This document shows, one piece after another, positions 17,153 through 25,978 of a stretch of DNA of 64,000 nt. Source of the stretch: Erythrobacter sp. SD-21. GTDB lineage: Bacteria; Pseudomonadota; Alphaproteobacteria; Sphingomonadales; Sphingomonadaceae. Positions within the stretch are counted from its first letter, which is position 1; each line of letters begins with the position of its first letter. The stretch is taken from contig NZ_ABCG01000001.1 in assembly GCF_000181515.1 (NCBI RefSeq), forward strand, positions 1 through 64,000, read 5' to 3'. A model generated the notes under the pieces. The model saw only the letters and a list, made by a program, of their open reading frames with translations. It was not told the origin of the DNA and ran no database searches. Made by a program: the position numbers and the translations under genes.

Positions 17153-17731
17153 ATGTCGAACGAAAATACCTCTCCAGAACCCAAGAAGAAGAGCGGTAAG
17201 CTTAAGCTTATCCTTTTCTCGCTCGTGTTGCTCGGAGCCGGTGGAGGCGGAACCTATGCCGCGTTCGCCAGCGGCATCGTCGGTGAACACAGCGCTGATC
17301 CAGAGGACAATAATCCGAATCTCGTGCTCAAGGGCGAGGAGGATCCTTTTCCCTATGGCGAAACCGATGCCAAGGACAAGACGGCGGTAGTCCATGGTGC
17401 CGGTGGCGGAGAATATCGGACCGCCTATTACAATTTCACAGAAGAGTTCACATCGAACCTCGTGGATGGTGCTGCCCTCATCCAAGTCAGCCTCGCCGCG
17501 TCGACGCACTATGACGGTCGTGTTCTGATGTGGCTCGCCGAGCACGAGACCGCACTGCGTTCGCGCATCTTAGCAGAACTCGCGGCGACCAGCGAAATGG
17601 AAGTCGTAAGCATTCGCGGCAAGGAAGAGCTCCAAACGCGCCTGACCCACGCAATCAACGAGACGCTCGAAGAACGCGAAGGCTTTGGCGGGGTGGATCG
17701 GGTCTATTTCCGGTCCTTCATCGTTCAATGA
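17153..17731 (+). CDS. fliL: Flagellar basal body-associated protein FliL
   Basis: FliL is a single-pass inner-membrane protein near the stator. Its 192 residues comprise a Lys-rich N-terminus, one transmembrane helix at about 17-38 (LKLILFSLVLLGAGGGG) and a periplasmic FliL domain (YYNFTEEFTSNLVDGAALIQ, then EELQTRLTHAINETLEE). Its stop codon overlaps the fliM start (ATGA), giving coupled translation. Confidence 0.93.
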   Translation: MSNENTSPEPKKKSGKLKLILFSLVLLGAGGGGTYAAFASGIVGEHSADPEDNNPNLVLKGEEDPFPYGETDAKDKTAVVHGAGGGEYRTAYYNFTEEFTSNLVDGAALIQVSLAASTHYDGRVLMWLAEHETALRSRILAELAATSEMEVVSIRGKEELQTRLTHAINETLEEREGFGGVDRVYFRSFIVQ

Positions 17732-18624
17732 AAAATTCCTCGATCTCCGGAGCAGTAGCGCGCGCTGCGATGCATTGTGACGAGCTGTTGAGCCGTGCGG
17801 CGACCCCGCCCGAGCTCGACATCGAGTTTGCGCGTTTCGTATCCGGCTTTGCTGAAAACGCACAACTTCAGCTTGCCGAACTTTGCGACGATCGGGGCAT
17901 TGCTACAAGTGTCGTCGCGACGGAACTCCTCCCTGTCGGCGATTGGTACGAACAGATGGGTAATGCCCGCCGGCACAGCTATTTCTCTCTTGGTCAGGAA
18001 AGCCGCGGAATTCTCGTTTCGGTCGGAATCGGTGAACTTGTGGCGCAATTCGAACGGATCCTTGGCGGTTCGGGAGAGGTCGACGAGCGCCTCGGCATCC
18101 TTCCGGCATCGGCAGCGCGCTTCGCCCATCAATTCGATGATCGCGTTTGTGAGGCTATGCGCCGGACGAGTGATCGCCGTGAGATTTCTGCCTCGGCAAT
18201 TGGCGACGAGGCCGAGGATGTCGCTCCCTTCGCTTTGGGCGAGAAAGTGTGGACCGCCACCATCGCGATAAGTTCTTCGAAGAGCGATCGGCCCTGGCAG
18301 GTGAGGCTGGCCGCCTGTCAGTCGATGATCGCCGAACTCGTTGAAAAGCGCGCCGCCTCGCCTGCAACGGGCCGTACGATTGGCGCGCGTGGGATTGGCG
18401 GTTCGGCCATTGCCGACGTTGATCTACCGCTACGTGCGGTCCTGGTCGATGTCCCGATGTCGATCGCGCGGCTTGCGAGCCTCGAGCCGGGGGCGGTGAT
18501 TCAGGTCGCGGTTAATCGCAGCGTCCCGCTTCAGATCGGCCAACTGACTATCGCGCACGGCTGTGTCGGGGAACTCGACGACCGCGTTGCGCTCGAACTT
18601 ACTCATACATCTTTCTCGGAGTAG
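17728..18624 (+). CDS. fliM: Flagellar motor switch protein FliM (divergent)
   Basis: This C-ring middle subunit is 298 aa, somewhat short. Residues 30-190 resemble the FliM middle domain (GILVSVGIGELVAQFERILG, then ASAARFAHQFDDRV). Residues 225-297 form a SpoA-like domain shared with FliN (VDLPLRAVLVDVPMSIARLA, then LEPGAVIQVAVNRSVPLQIG). The usual N-terminal CheY-P-binding LSQDEIDALL motif is not recognisable. The start is fixed by ATGA overlap with fliL and by fliN following 6 bp later. Confidence 0.85.
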   Translation: MKNSSISGAVARAAMHCDELLSRAATPPELDIEFARFVSGFAENAQLQLAELCDDRGIATSVVATELLPVGDWYEQMGNARRHSYFSLGQESRGILVSVGIGELVAQFERILGGSGEVDERLGILPASAARFAHQFDDRVCEAMRRTSDRREISASAIGDEAEDVAPFALGEKVWTATIAISSSKSDRPWQVRLAACQSMIAELVEKRAASPATGRTIGARGIGGSAIADVDLPLRAVLVDVPMSIARLASLEPGAVIQVAVNRSVPLQIGQLTIAHGCVGELDDRVALELTHTSFSE

Positions 18625-18630
18625 TAATCC

Positions 18631-18921
18631 ATGACCTCTCATGCAGACGGCTTCGGCCTCATTCAGGATATCGACGTCCGCCTCACGGTGGAACTGGGGC
18701 GTAAATCCATGCGCCTTCGCGATGTTCTGGCCCTAGGCGAATCAAGCGTCATCGAGCTCGACCGACTAACCGACGAGCCCCTGGATATGTTCGTCAACGG
18801 CAAGCTCATCGCGCGCGGGGAGGTAATCGCACAAGGTAATCGCTTTGCCATCCGTGTACTCGAGATTGTCGGCGCTTCCGGTGCGACGAATGACATGCCG
18901 CGCATCGAGGTTGCACAGTAA
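18631..18921 (+). CDS. fliN: Flagellar motor switch protein FliN
   Basis: FliN is the basal C-ring subunit and docks the FliH/FliI export complex. The 96-aa protein is a single SpoA domain (IDVRLTVELGRKSMRLRDVL, then ELDRLTDEPLDMFVNGKLIA, RGEVIAQGNRFAIRV), which is textbook FliN. Its stop overlaps the fliO start by one base. Confidence 0.95.
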   Translation: MTSHADGFGLIQDIDVRLTVELGRKSMRLRDVLALGESSVIELDRLTDEPLDMFVNGKLIARGEVIAQGNRFAIRVLEIVGASGATNDMPRIEVAQ

Positions 18922-19208
18922 TGTTCTGGTACATCCTCAAACTCCTGATCCTTCTCCCGCTAATCGGCGTCATGATCTGGGGCAGTCTCAAGCTGGCCAA
19001 GAAAGTGCAGGGTCAGTTCGGCGCGCCTTCTGGCGGCTCTAAAGCTGTCCGCATTGTCGAGACGACCATGCTTTCGCCGACCCTGCGCCTTGTTGTCATC
19101 GAATTTCATGGAAGCGAGATCCTCGTCTCGACTTCGCGCAACGGCTTGACGCGCCTGGCTGAAGCGCCAGCGCGAAAGCAGGATGCGCTCCCGGAGCTGG
19201 CACAGTGA
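18921..19208 (+). CDS. fliO: Flagellar biosynthetic protein FliO
   Basis: FliO is a small membrane protein that helps assemble the FliP export gate. The 95-aa product has one N-terminal transmembrane helix (WYILKLLILLPLIGVMIWG) and a short cytoplasmic beta domain (RIVETTMLSPTLRLVVIEFH). It is assigned from this architecture and its place between fliN and fliP. Confidence 0.87.
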   Translation: MFWYILKLLILLPLIGVMIWGSLKLAKKVQGQFGAPSGGSKAVRIVETTMLSPTLRLVVIEFHGSEILVSTSRNGLTRLAEAPARKQDALPELAQ

Positions 19209-19972
19209 TCGTTCGGCTTTCAGCGGTCGTGGCTGCGATTGCCGCCTTGGCCTATCCCGCCATGGTTAAGGCGCAGGCAGGTGACGCCGATGTGTCAGGG
19301 GCGCTTGACCGCGCATTCGGTCAGATGGCGGGTGCAGGCGGGGAGCCGTTGAGCTTGTCGCTTCAGTTGCTGCTGATCATGGGTCTCTTGACGATCCTGC
19401 CGGCATTGCTTCTCATGATGACAAGCTTCACCCGTATCATTGTCGTCCTGGCTATTCTGCGTCAGGCTCTGGGTCTCCAGCAGTCGCCGCCCAATCAGGT
19501 GCTGATCGGGATAAGCCTGTTCCTCTCGCTCTTTATCATGACGCCAACGCTCGAGCGTGTGAACGAAGCGGCAATCGCCCCATATTCAGCGGGCGAAATC
19601 GGAGCGGAAGTCGCGATCGAACGTGCAGGCGACCAGTTTCATGCCTTCATGATCAGACAGACACGCGAGTACGATCTAGAGATGTTTGCCGATATCGCCG
19701 GTGCTGGCCAATTCGCCAGTCCCCAAGACGTGCCGTTCTCCATACTGCTGCCCGCGTTCGTGACCAGCGAACTCAAAACCGCTTTCCAGATCGGTTTCAT
19801 GCTGTTTCTGCCCTTTCTCGTCATCGACCTCGTCGTTTCGAGCGTCCTGATGAGCCTCGGCATGATGATGATGAGCCCCATGATGGTTTCGCTCCCGTTC
19901 AAATTGCTGCTTTTCGTTCTTGTGGACGGATGGGCACTGCTGATGGGCTCTCTCGCTGCGAGCTTTGGATAA
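19205..19972 (+). CDS. fliP: Flagellar export gate protein FliP
   Basis: FliP is a core subunit of the FliPQR export gate. The 255-aa protein starts at a GTG overlapping the fliO stop, with a cleavable signal-like N-terminus (residues 1-22). Hallmark motifs follow: LLTILPALLLMMTSFTRIIV, QSPPNQVLIGISLFLSLFIM and FLPFLVIDLVVSSVLMSLGM. Four membrane helices are evident. Confidence 0.96.
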   Translation: MIVRLSAVVAAIAALAYPAMVKAQAGDADVSGALDRAFGQMAGAGGEPLSLSLQLLLIMGLLTILPALLLMMTSFTRIIVVLAILRQALGLQQSPPNQVLIGISLFLSLFIMTPTLERVNEAAIAPYSAGEIGAEVAIERAGDQFHAFMIRQTREYDLEMFADIAGAGQFASPQDVPFSILLPAFVTSELKTAFQIGFMLFLPFLVIDLVVSSVLMSLGMMMMSPMMVSLPFKLLLFVLVDGWALLMGSLAASFG

Positions 19973-19977
19973 TTGCG

Positions 19978-20250
19978 ATGGACGAAAGCGCTGTACTCCT
20001 TTCGCTTGCAGACCGGATGCTCTGGATCGCTGCAATGGTTGCCGCACCCGTGTTGATCGCAAGCCTGGCCATTGGTCTGGTCATCGGACTGATCCAGGCT
20101 GCAACGTCGGTGAACGAGCAGACCCTCACGTTCGTACCGAAGCTGGCCGCCGTGGCGTTCGTCATGGTGGTACTCGGTGCGTCCATGATGGGACTCGTGA
20201 TCGACTTCATGAACGATATTTTCGCCGAAATCGCGCGGATCGGCGACTAG
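19978..20250 (+). CDS. fliQ: Flagellar export gate protein FliQ
   Basis: FliQ is the 90-aa two-helix subunit of the export gate. The sequence VLIASLAIGLVIGLIQAATS followed by VNEQTLTFVPKLAAV is diagnostic. The ATG at 19978 (MDESAVLLSLADRML) is chosen from family length. Upstream in-frame codons lie within fliP. Confidence 0.95.
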   Translation: MDESAVLLSLADRMLWIAAMVAAPVLIASLAIGLVIGLIQAATSVNEQTLTFVPKLAAVAFVMVVLGASMMGLVIDFMNDIFAEIARIGD

Positions 20251-20261
20251 GCTAGCTTCTC

Positions 20262-21047
20262 GTGAACGCTATCGATTTCGGCCTCGGGGCACTGGAACAG
20301 GACATGTGGCGGGTAGTCTTCCTCATGACCCGCATCGGAGCGGCGCTTCTTGCTGCGCCTTTCTTCGGCGCGACTTCCGTGCCCATGGCCGTGCGTGTAT
20401 CGATTACCGGAGCGCTTGCAATTTTTGTGGCAACCTGGATGCCCGAAGTGCAGACGCCGGAAGCCATTCTCTCCCTTGAGGGGCTGTTGGCCATTGCTGG
20501 CGAGGTGGTTATCGGTCTCGCGCTCGGCTTCGTGCTTCAGCTTGCCTTCGCTGCACCGACCATTGCTGCCGAACTTATCGGTGGCGGGATGGGCATGAGC
20601 ATGGCTGTCTCGCAAGACGCCATGGGTGGCGGGACCACGACCTCCTTTGGCCAATATTTCGTGATCGTTCTGACGCTCATCTTCCTGTCCACCGGCGCGC
20701 ATTTACACTGGGTTGCACTTGTAGCGGAAAGTTACAGCGCCTTTCCGCCAGGCCAGACTTGGCTCGGTGCCGAACGCTTTGCCGCAATTGCCGGTTTCGC
20801 GAGCTTTATGTTCGAGACCGCCATACGCATCGCATTGCCGGTGACGCTCATCCTGCTACTGGTGCAGGTCATCACCGGTATTCTCAGCCGCTCGGCACCG
20901 TCACTGAACCTCTTCGCTCTTGGTCTGCCGGCGGGCGTTTTGGCAGGCATGGCCGCGCTGATCATCTCCGCTCCACTGATTTACGACCAGTTCGCCGGCC
21001 TTGTCGCTGACGCTCTCGATCAGACTGAAAGTGTTATCGTTCGATGA
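20262..21047 (+). CDS. fliR: Flagellar export gate protein FliR
   Basis: FliR is the third export-gate subunit, 261 aa with about six membrane helices. Typical segments are FLMTRIGAALLAAPFFGATS, MGMSMAVSQDAMGGGTTTSF and APSLNLFALGLPAGV. It starts at GTG 20262 and ends with a 4-bp ATGA overlap to flhB, whose product packs around the gate. Confidence 0.95.
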   Translation: MNAIDFGLGALEQDMWRVVFLMTRIGAALLAAPFFGATSVPMAVRVSITGALAIFVATWMPEVQTPEAILSLEGLLAIAGEVVIGLALGFVLQLAFAAPTIAAELIGGGMGMSMAVSQDAMGGGTTTSFGQYFVIVLTLIFLSTGAHLHWVALVAESYSAFPPGQTWLGAERFAAIAGFASFMFETAIRIALPVTLILLLVQVITGILSRSAPSLNLFALGLPAGVLAGMAALIISAPLIYDQFAGLVADALDQTESVIVR

Positions 21048-22207
21048 GCGAGGACACCCCCGGCGAAAAGAACTTCGCTCCGACCGAGAAGCGATTGGCC
21101 GATGCTGCGAAGAAGGGCGACGTTCTGCGATCGAAAGACGCGGGGACCGCAGCCGTCATGCTGTTCGGTGGAGCGTGGCTGGCACTCGCGGGACCGTGGT
21201 TGCTCGAAGGTCTTACGGATCTGGCGCGCGACGCCTTCCTCTTCGACGCAAGCGATCTCCGGGATTTCAGCGTTCAGGGTCTGCTCATCGAAGGCTTGTT
21301 GCTCGGGGTCCCGGCAGTTTTCGCTCTGGCTGTCCCGGTGATTGTCGTGACCCTGTTTTCACAACTGGCCTTCGGCCGCGGCCGATGGGTGACGGACAAC
21401 TTGAAAGCCAAAGGTCAGAGAATCAATCCGATGTCCGGGCTCAAACGTATGTTCGGCATGCAGGGGCTGATTGAGATGGGGAAGGGCCTGCTGAAAATTG
21501 CCCTGCTCGGCAGCATCGCCGCGGCTTGGTGGTGGAACAGCATGGACGTGGTCATCGGGCTGGGTCGCGGCAATCTTTCCGCTCAGTTGACCGCCGCCTG
21601 GCGCGCGATTGTTTCCTTGGTCTTCGCCCTGAGCGCCGGACTTGTCGTGATCGCGTTTGTGGACCTCCCCATCCAATGGCTACGCCAGCAGAAACGGCTC
21701 AAGATGAGTCATCAGGAAATGCGCGACGAAAACAAGGAGTCCGAGGGGTCTCCCGAGATGCGTGCTGCGCGCCGTCAGCGCCAGCGGGACATCGCCACGG
21801 GATCGGTGGCCGGGGCCATGCGCGAAGCCCAGTTCGTAATTGCCAATCCCACCCATTTCGCGGTGGCTTTGACCTACGATCCAGCAAGGGCATCCGCGCC
21901 GATACTGCTCGCCAAGGGCCGGGGCGACAAGGCGCTCGCGATGAAAGAACTCGCATCCGAACTCGATTTGCCTACGCTGGAAATGCCGCAGCTCGCTCGT
22001 TCGGTCTATTACACGACACGCGAAAGGCAGATAATCTGCGAAGATCTCTATAGCGCCGTGGCCTCGGTAATCGCCTATGTTTTCTCGCTCAAACGCGGCG
22101 AAACCCCGCCGCTGCCGACAGTTGAGGTGCCTGCTGCGCTGCACTTCGATACAGAAGGTCGATTGGCGCTTAAACCGCAGACGGTCGGGCCGTTATCAGA
22201 GCGATGA
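21044..22207 (+). CDS. flhB: Flagellar export switch protein FlhB
   Basis: FlhB sets substrate specificity of flagellar export. The 387-aa protein has an N-terminal EKNFAPTEKRLADAAKKGDV motif, four membrane helices, and a cytoplasmic domain with the autocleavage site NPTH at about 267-270 (FVIANPTHFAVALTYDP). The cleavage motif is intact, so switching with FliK should work normally. It overlaps fliD by 4 bp. Confidence 0.96.
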   Translation: MSEDTPGEKNFAPTEKRLADAAKKGDVLRSKDAGTAAVMLFGGAWLALAGPWLLEGLTDLARDAFLFDASDLRDFSVQGLLIEGLLLGVPAVFALAVPVIVVTLFSQLAFGRGRWVTDNLKAKGQRINPMSGLKRMFGMQGLIEMGKGLLKIALLGSIAAAWWWNSMDVVIGLGRGNLSAQLTAAWRAIVSLVFALSAGLVVIAFVDLPIQWLRQQKRLKMSHQEMRDENKESEGSPEMRAARRQRQRDIATGSVAGAMREAQFVIANPTHFAVALTYDPARASAPILLAKGRGDKALAMKELASELDLPTLEMPQLARSVYYTTRERQIICEDLYSAVASVIAYVFSLKRGETPPLPTVEVPAALHFDTEGRLALKPQTVGPLSER

Positions 22208-23622
22208 GTATTTCGACCTCCTCCATCGCCACGCAGCTTGGAATCGGCAGCGGCGTCGACATGACAGGCCTCGCATCCCAGCTTGCCGAAGCGCAGTTCG
22301 CCGGGCGCAACGAGCGGCTGACGATCCAGTCCGAAACTCTCGAGCGCCGGATCTCGCTCGCAGGGTCGATCCGTAGCAGCCTTTCCGCCTTCGCCGCGGC
22401 ATTGGGAGACCGTCTGCGTACCGGGGATCTGGCGCCCCTGCCGAACATTACGAATGCTTCCGTGGCCGCGGTATCGAGCCCACTGGGTTCAATCGGAAAG
22501 GGTACCTATTCGCTTAAAGTAACGAAACTAGCGAGCAACCAGGTCCTGAGCGGCCCAATCTATTCGAACCCGAGCGACACAGTCGGGGCGGGCACGCTTA
22601 CATTTCGTTTTGGCAATACCGATACCACCAGCTTCACAGAAGATGTCACACGTTCCCCTCTTACGATCGAAATTGCCGCAGGCGCGACACTGGCCGATGT
22701 CGCATCGGCCATCAATGGCAAGAATGCTGGGTTGAACGCCTACGTAGCCCAGACCGCAAACGGTGCACAATTGGTGGTAAAGGGTGCAGACGGCGTAAAG
22801 AACGGTTTCATCATCGAGGCAGTCGAGGACGCTTCCAATCCTGGTCTGGCCAACCTTGCATGGCAGCCCGGAGGGGACGCCTCACGCCTGATCAAGACAT
22901 CGGCCGACGCCGAATTCCTGCTCGACGGGATTTCGCGGGTCAGTCCGTCGAATTCGATAACTGGCATAGCGCCGGGTCTTTCCCTTTCGCTGCTAGGCAC
23001 CAATCCGGGCACTCCCGCCACGATCAGTTTCAACAGCCCCAACGCGGCCCTCTCCTCAGTCATGCAGGACATTACCGGGGCGCTCAACGAAATCGCTTCT
23101 CAACTGCGCACTGCTACCGATCCGAAGAGTGGTGACCTTGCACGCGATACGGGCGCTCGAGCGTTGAGCCGCAGCCTCTCTGCGCTCGGTTCGGCGGAAA
23201 TCATGCCCAATGCTCCTACAGGATCGCCCAGTACACTTTCGGAACTGGGCCTCGCCATCCAGCGGGACGGCAGCTTTACCTTCGACAACGCAAAGCTGAC
23301 CGCCGCTCTGGCCCGCGACCCTGCCGGCGTTGCCGCTATGTTCACGACAGGGATCAACGGCGTTTATTCGACCATCGACAGGATGGCGCGTTCCAATAGT
23401 ATCGCAAGCGATCCGGGCTCGCTGGCCGGTTCTATCGCGCGCTACCAGTCGCAGTCGCAGAAAATCACAGAGGACCTGCAGGAGCTGGCGGAAAAGCAGG
23501 AAATTCTGAGAGCGAACATGGTTGCTCGCTTTGCCAAGGCCGATAGCCGGGTTGCAGCCTCTCAATCGACGCTGTCGTTCCTGCAGTCGCAGATCGACGT
23601 GTGGAATTCGCAGAGGGATTGA
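22204..23622 (+). CDS. fliD: Flagellar filament cap protein FliD
   Basis: FliD caps the filament and directs flagellin folding. The 472-aa protein has the FliD N-terminus (LGIGSGVDMTGLASQLAEAQ), a central variable region with the Flagellin_IN segment (LTIEIAAGATLADVASAING) and a C-terminal domain (DLQELAEKQEILRANMVARF, then LSFLQSQIDVW). It is directly followed by its usual partner fliS. Confidence 0.94.
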   Translation: MSISTSSIATQLGIGSGVDMTGLASQLAEAQFAGRNERLTIQSETLERRISLAGSIRSSLSAFAAALGDRLRTGDLAPLPNITNASVAAVSSPLGSIGKGTYSLKVTKLASNQVLSGPIYSNPSDTVGAGTLTFRFGNTDTTSFTEDVTRSPLTIEIAAGATLADVASAINGKNAGLNAYVAQTANGAQLVVKGADGVKNGFIIEAVEDASNPGLANLAWQPGGDASRLIKTSADAEFLLDGISRVSPSNSITGIAPGLSLSLLGTNPGTPATISFNSPNAALSSVMQDITGALNEIASQLRTATDPKSGDLARDTGARALSRSLSALGSAEIMPNAPTGSPSTLSELGLAIQRDGSFTFDNAKLTAALARDPAGVAAMFTTGINGVYSTIDRMARSNSIASDPGSLAGSIARYQSQSQKITEDLQELAEKQEILRANMVARFAKADSRVAASQSTLSFLQSQIDVWNSQRD

Positions 23623-23623
23623 T

Positions 23624-24004
23624 ATGCTGAGCCGTGCAAAACCGCGCGATGCTTACCGCCAGGCGAGCTTCGACGCGCGCCTGCTTGGCAGTTCGCGCGA
23701 CGAACTCGTCCTTTTCTGTCTCGAGGATTTCATCGATAATCTCGGCCAGCTCGAACTGGCCGATCGCCGTTTCGATCATGCAGCCCGCAGTCGGGCGATT
23801 ACACGCTGTGTTACTGCGCTGACGGCGCTCGAACTGGGAATCGACCGTTCCGCCGAAATGGGGGCGACACTCGCCCAGTTCTATGGATCGGCAAAGAACA
23901 CACTATTGAATTCAATCCGACAAACCGATCAAGGATCGGTAGATTCTATGAAAGCTGATTTCGGCGACATCGCCAACGCCTTTCGGCAGGCTATGAGCGG
24001 CTAA
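23624..24004 (+). CDS. fliS: Flagellar export chaperone FliS
   Basis: FliS prevents premature flagellin polymerisation. The 126-aa helical protein starts AYRQASFDARLLGSSRDELV, matching the FliS AYxxxxxxxxsp..ELixxLY pattern. The ATG at 23624 begins one base after the fliD stop; frames extending further upstream lie within fliD. It is the last gene of the rightward fli operon. Confidence 0.88.
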   Translation: MLSRAKPRDAYRQASFDARLLGSSRDELVLFCLEDFIDNLGQLELADRRFDHAARSRAITRCVTALTALELGIDRSAEMGATLAQFYGSAKNTLLNSIRQTDQGSVDSMKADFGDIANAFRQAMSG

Positions 24005-24100
24005 GCGTGTATCGGACTACGTATTTCTACCAGTGCCGCCCGAAAGCGGCCGTGAACCATGGTGCGTCCAGATAAGACCCGTAACCGAACGGGGGCTGCC

Positions 24101-24697
24101 ATGGAAATCGCAGATATCACTTTCTACATCATCGATCCGAACATGACGCGGAGGAACGCCCTCGCGCGGGTGCTGGGCACAAATGGTCATGCCTTCCCGC
24201 TGGATAACGCTTCAGAACTGGTATCGGTCACCGCGTCCAGGCCCTGTCTTCTCGTTCATGACGATGACGATCGGGTTAAGGCCTGTCTTGCCGAAGTATC
24301 TCTTTTGAACAATCCCATGCCCGTGCTCGTCTATTCCGGACAGCCGCATCTCGAACGGGTATATGAGATTGCCGATATGGGTGTGGCAGGATACTTCGCG
24401 TATACCGGAAACAGTGAGGATCCTTCAGAACAAATCCTGCGCTTGGTGAACCGCGATGCCAGGATGCAGACAGTCCGCCAGCGCCGACATGCTGCGGCCA
24501 GTCGGCTCCAAGCTCTTACGCGGCGGGAGCACGAAGTGTTAGACGCTGTTTCACGGGGCGAATCGAATAAGGCCATCGCCCGACAACTTCGCGTCAGCCC
24601 TCGCACGGTCGAAGTGCACCGCCGCAATATGATCGCGAAACTCGATGTGCCCTGTTCGATCTCCGCCGTTCGCGTAGCGCTTGAAGCCGAATTGTAG
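24101..24697 (+). CDS. NarL/FixJ-type regulator with degenerate receiver domain (paralogue)
   Basis: This is a 198-aa regulator with a receiver-like N-domain (ITFYIIDPNMTRRNALARVL) and a GerE HTH at about 132-190 (LTRREHEVLDAVSRGESNKA, then SPRTVEVHRRNMIAKL). It is clearly related to the gene at 6726. The phosphoacceptor region reads HDDDDR and the conserved Lys is absent, so phosphorylation is doubtful. An ATG at 24059 would add 14 residues. Together the two paralogues sit at both ends of the fli operon, suggesting a shared regulatory role that is not established. Confidence 0.75.
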   Translation: MEIADITFYIIDPNMTRRNALARVLGTNGHAFPLDNASELVSVTASRPCLLVHDDDDRVKACLAEVSLLNNPMPVLVYSGQPHLERVYEIADMGVAGYFAYTGNSEDPSEQILRLVNRDARMQTVRQRRHAAASRLQALTRREHEVLDAVSRGESNKAIARQLRVSPRTVEVHRRNMIAKLDVPCSISAVRVALEAEL

Positions 24698-24716
24698 GGA
24701 AAGGCGCAAATTCCGC

Positions 24717-25106
24717 TTAGTGGCGGGGCGGCGTGCTTCCCAAAGTGAGCATGGCGTGCGCGCAAGCGGCGAGCAGCGCGACAGTCGGATCATAGCCGAA
24801 GAATTCACCTTCCTTGGCTTCACCGGAAATCGAAACGACCGCAGATGAGGAGCCCGTGGCCGCACGTGTCACGAGGATCCCGCAATACGGCCCAACCATT
24901 TCGACCGCTGCGCTAAGGTAGGCATCAGCTGCGCACAGTTGATCTAGCCGTCCAGCGGTGATCGAGTTCTCGAACAGAAGTGCATACTCGGGAGGCGCCT
25001 TGCAGATGAGGCTCCAAAATTCTTCCAATGCACTCTGCGGCTGTTCTCTTCCTTCCTCGACACAACCATCGATGAACCGTTGCAGCTCCGTGTACCACGC
25101 ACTCAT
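24717..25106 (-). CDS. Hypothetical protein downstream of fliA, 129 aa
   Basis: No family is recognised. The product is mostly helical (WYTELQRFIDGCVEEGREQP, then LCAADAYLSAAVEMVGPYCG) with no signal peptide. The start at 25106 (MSAWYT) is favoured over the longer frame from 25217, because the latter would run through a perfect 16-bp palindrome. It converges with the LuxR-type gene on its 3' side and follows fliA on the same strand. Confidence 0.5.
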   Translation of the reverse strand: MSAWYTELQRFIDGCVEEGREQPQSALEEFWSLICKAPPEYALLFENSITAGRLDQLCAADAYLSAAVEMVGPYCGILVTRAATGSSSAVVSISGEAKEGEFFGYDPTVALLAACAHAMLTLGSTPPRH

Positions 25107-25183
25107 TATCACCCAAACTCCACCCTGAAGCCGTCCAAATATTGTGTGATGCAATAACCCGAAGCGGTGGGCGGCGAATACGT

Positions 25184-25199
25184 CTTTGTACGTACAAAG
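25184..25199. promoter_or_regulatory. 16-bp perfect palindrome CTTTGTACGTACAAAG
   Basis: CTTTGTACGTACAAAG is a perfect dyad in the gap between fliA and the 129-aa hypothetical gene, 78 bp before the chosen start. It has the size and symmetry of an operator for a dimeric regulator. No U-tract follows, so it is not a terminator. Confidence 0.5.
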
Positions 25200-25252
25200 C
25201 GTTGGTGAATGGTTCATGTCCAGTTTTGGGACGAAATTTCCGGCTTTTGGGT

Positions 25253-25978
25253 TTAGAAGGTGTCGGCAGCCAGAAGTGATATCTTGAGCTTGTCCAGCGC
25301 GTTGGCTTTGAGTTGGTGCACGCGGGGAACGCTGACTTCCAAAACCGCAGCAATTTCAGTGAGATTCAGTTCTTCAAGGAAGTGCAATTGGATGACCAGC
25401 TGCAACCGCTCCGGCAGGTTGGCGATAGCCTGTGCCAAAGCTGTTTTATCGGCCTGCGCGACCAACTGCTCTTCCGCATCGGGTTCCTCGGTTGCGAAAG
25501 CCGGATCGGAATCGGAATAACAATCCTGGAGGTCCACCATTCGCGTCGCCACGCGGTTGCGAGCCTTCTGGTAATCTTCCGGCGTCATACCCAGAAAGAG
25601 GGCAACTTCGTCGCCGCTCGGATCGCGGCCGAACTGACGCCTTAACTCATCGGTTGCAGCGTCCATTTTGCGCCGCAATGCCGCCGCTCCGCGGACGTGG
25701 TGCGAGTTGGATCGTAGCAGGTCGATCATTGCGCCGCGGACGCGCATTTTTGCGTAGGCTGCGAAGCCGTCCTCGCTTGGCCGCTCGTGGCGCTGGGCGC
25801 ATTCGGTTAGCGCTATCATACCTGCCTGAAGCAAGTCATCGACGTCGATCGAGGATCCGCAACTGCTCTCGTAGTACCAGGCGAGCTTGCGGACCATCGG
25901 CAGGAATTTCCCGATGCGCTCGTTGACCTCGCATGCGTAAGCTCGCTGCGCGTTGAAATGGGTATGGTCGTACTTCAT
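25253..25978 (-). CDS. fliA: RNA polymerase sigma-28 factor FliA
   Basis: FliA directs late flagellar genes such as fliC and flgM. The 241-aa protein has sigma region 2 (SIDVDDLLQAGMIALTECAQ, then GFAAYAKMRVRGAMIDLLRS), a region 3 segment (LRRQFGRDPSGDEVALFLGM) and region 4 (LPERLQLVIQLHFLEELNLT, then VSVPRVHQLKANALDKL). The FGRDPSGDEVA stretch is characteristic of FliA/WhiG. The start overlaps the flhA stop. Its anti-sigma factor FlgM is encoded 3.6 kb away on the same strand. Confidence 0.94.
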   Translation of the reverse strand: MKYDHTHFNAQRAYACEVNERIGKFLPMVRKLAWYYESSCGSSIDVDDLLQAGMIALTECAQRHERPSEDGFAAYAKMRVRGAMIDLLRSNSHHVRGAAALRRKMDAATDELRRQFGRDPSGDEVALFLGMTPEDYQKARNRVATRMVDLQDCYSDSDPAFATEEPDAEEQLVAQADKTALAQAIANLPERLQLVIQLHFLEELNLTEIAAVLEVSVPRVHQLKANALDKLKISLLAADTF

